Below, one piece after another: positions 63,418 through 64,000 of a DNA stretch of 64,000 nt; the first letter of the stretch is position 1; each line of letters opens with the position of its first letter. The stretch is from Bizionia paragorgiae. Its GTDB lineage: Bacteria > Bacteroidota > Bacteroidia > Flavobacteriales > Flavobacteriaceae. The notes under the pieces are model-generated. The model was not told the origin of the DNA, did not search any database, and saw only the letters and a program-made list of their open reading frames with translations. The translations under genes were made by a program, and so were the position numbers. The DNA lies in the NCBI RefSeq assembly GCF_900107625.1, contig NZ_FNQK01000007.1:62001-126000 (forward strand), read 5' to 3'.

Positions 63418-64000
63418 ATGAAAACCCTGTTACACAAAACCCTTTTTTTTGTCCTTGCCGCTATTGCAATATTAGGTTTTATCGATAGTGTTATGGCCTT
63501 AGTTTTAGGTTTTAGCTTTGCTATACTTCTCAAAAACCCATTTAAGTCTCAAAGTAAAAAAGCGGTTGGCTACTTATTAAAAATAGCTATTGTAGGTTTG
63601 GGGTTTGGCATGTTTATAAAAGAAACCTTAGTAACGAGCACAGAGAGTTTTACGCTCACCCTCCTTTCTATTTTACTCACAGTGAGCCTCGGAATACTAC
63701 TAACACATGCCTTTAAAACAGACCGGAAACTGGGGCATTTAATCACCTCTGGAACGGCTATTTGTGGAGGTAGCGCTATAGCGGCAATTTCACCCGTAAT
63801 AAAAGCTAAGAGTGAAACTATTAGTATGGCTCTAGCAATCATTTTCTTATTAAACTCGGTTGCGCTACTGGTGTTCCCTCCTTTAGGGCATTATTTTGAA
63901 CTCTCCCAAGAGCAATTTGGCCTTTGGTGCGCCATTGCCATTCATGATACAAGCTCGGTAGTGGGCGCTGCGTTAAGTTATGGCGACGAAGCGCTGCGCA
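63418..64000 (+). CDS. YeiH-family putative sulfate/anion exporter, cut by window edge
   Basis: 194 codons from ATG 63418 run to the end of the window without a stop. Several membrane helices and the UPF0324 signatures are visible: LKIAIVGLGFGMFIKET, ICGGSAIAAISPVIKAK and WCAIAIHDTSSVVGAA. Full-length members have about 330-350 residues, so the C-terminal half is missing only because of the window. The family is predicted to transport sulfate or related anions; evidence for this is weak. Confidence 0.88.
   Translation, partial: MKTLLHKTLFFVLAAIAILGFIDSVMALVLGFSFAILLKNPFKSQSKKAVGYLLKIAIVGLGFGMFIKETLVTSTESFTLTLLSILLTVSLGILLTHAFKTDRKLGHLITSGTAICGGSAIAAISPVIKAKSETISMALAIIFLLNSVALLVFPPLGHYFELSQEQFGLWCAIAIHDTSSVVGAALSYGDEALR

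Overview
The window is a piece of chromosome from a low-GC member of the Bacteroidota, almost certainly a marine-type Flavobacteriaceae. The signs are several TonB-dependent receptors with an N-terminal carboxypeptidase-regulatory-like domain, a PorZ homologue of the type IX secretion system, flavobacterial families such as DUF4270 and the THC0290_0291 family, SPII lipoproteins, and repeated matches to the Bacteroidota -7 promoter element TAnnTTTG a few tens of bases before genes. I saw no rRNA, tRNA, CRISPR array, insertion sequence, integrase or phage gene. Most of the window is core genome. No gene-free stretch exceeds 300 bases once the pseudogene at about 55.2-55.95 kb is counted.

Layout. 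0-5 kb (minus strand): the first 69 codons of a TonB-dependent receptor, then an operon DUF3108 - tryptophan 2,3-dioxygenase - M23 lipoprotein - pgi. 5-8 kb: tyrosine catabolism (4-hydroxyphenylpyruvate dioxygenase and homogentisate dioxygenase). 8-12 kb: a PlpD-like patatin outer-membrane protein and uvrC. 12-15 kb (plus): a RimB-RimK-aspartoacylase-like cassette followed by 5-formyl-THF cyclo-ligase. 15-20 kb (minus): ileS, a DksA/TraR-like regulator, a hypothetical protein and lspA. 20-27 kb: a lipoprotein, an MscS channel, then panC-panD-flippase-like-esterase-radA (minus). 27-31 kb (plus): a half-length starch-synthase-like protein, a DUF4270 lipoprotein and glmS. 31-36 kb: a TonB receptor paired with a GDSL-like lipoprotein. 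36-38 kb: atpD-atpC. 38-41 kb: an orphan umuD, a DUF2975/HTH pair with two operator-like palindromes, and small membrane and hydrolase genes. 41-47 kb: a MocR-type regulator divergent from a TonB receptor, bioB, a cupin-like protein and a small envelope protein. 47-54 kb (minus): recX, then porZ-recO-TonB receptor. 54-60 kb: gdhA, a decayed THC0290_0291-family gene, metB and several small genes. 60-64 kb (plus): yicC-gmk-nadD, a LysR regulator and the start of a YeiH-family transporter.

The most interesting points are these: an isoleucyl-tRNA synthetase whose HIGH motif is rearranged to GxHH, a variant linked to mupirocin hyper-resistance; a MocR-family regulator with Gln in place of the PLP-binding Lys; an M23 peptidase with HxC instead of the HxH zinc motif; twin palindromes 31 bp apart flanking a -7 element in front of a DUF2975/HTH pair; an orphan UmuD with an SOS-box-like dyad at its predicted start site; and a RimB-RimK-aspartoacylase-like cassette that may write and erase amino-acid tags. 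None is proved to be a new system by sequence reading alone.
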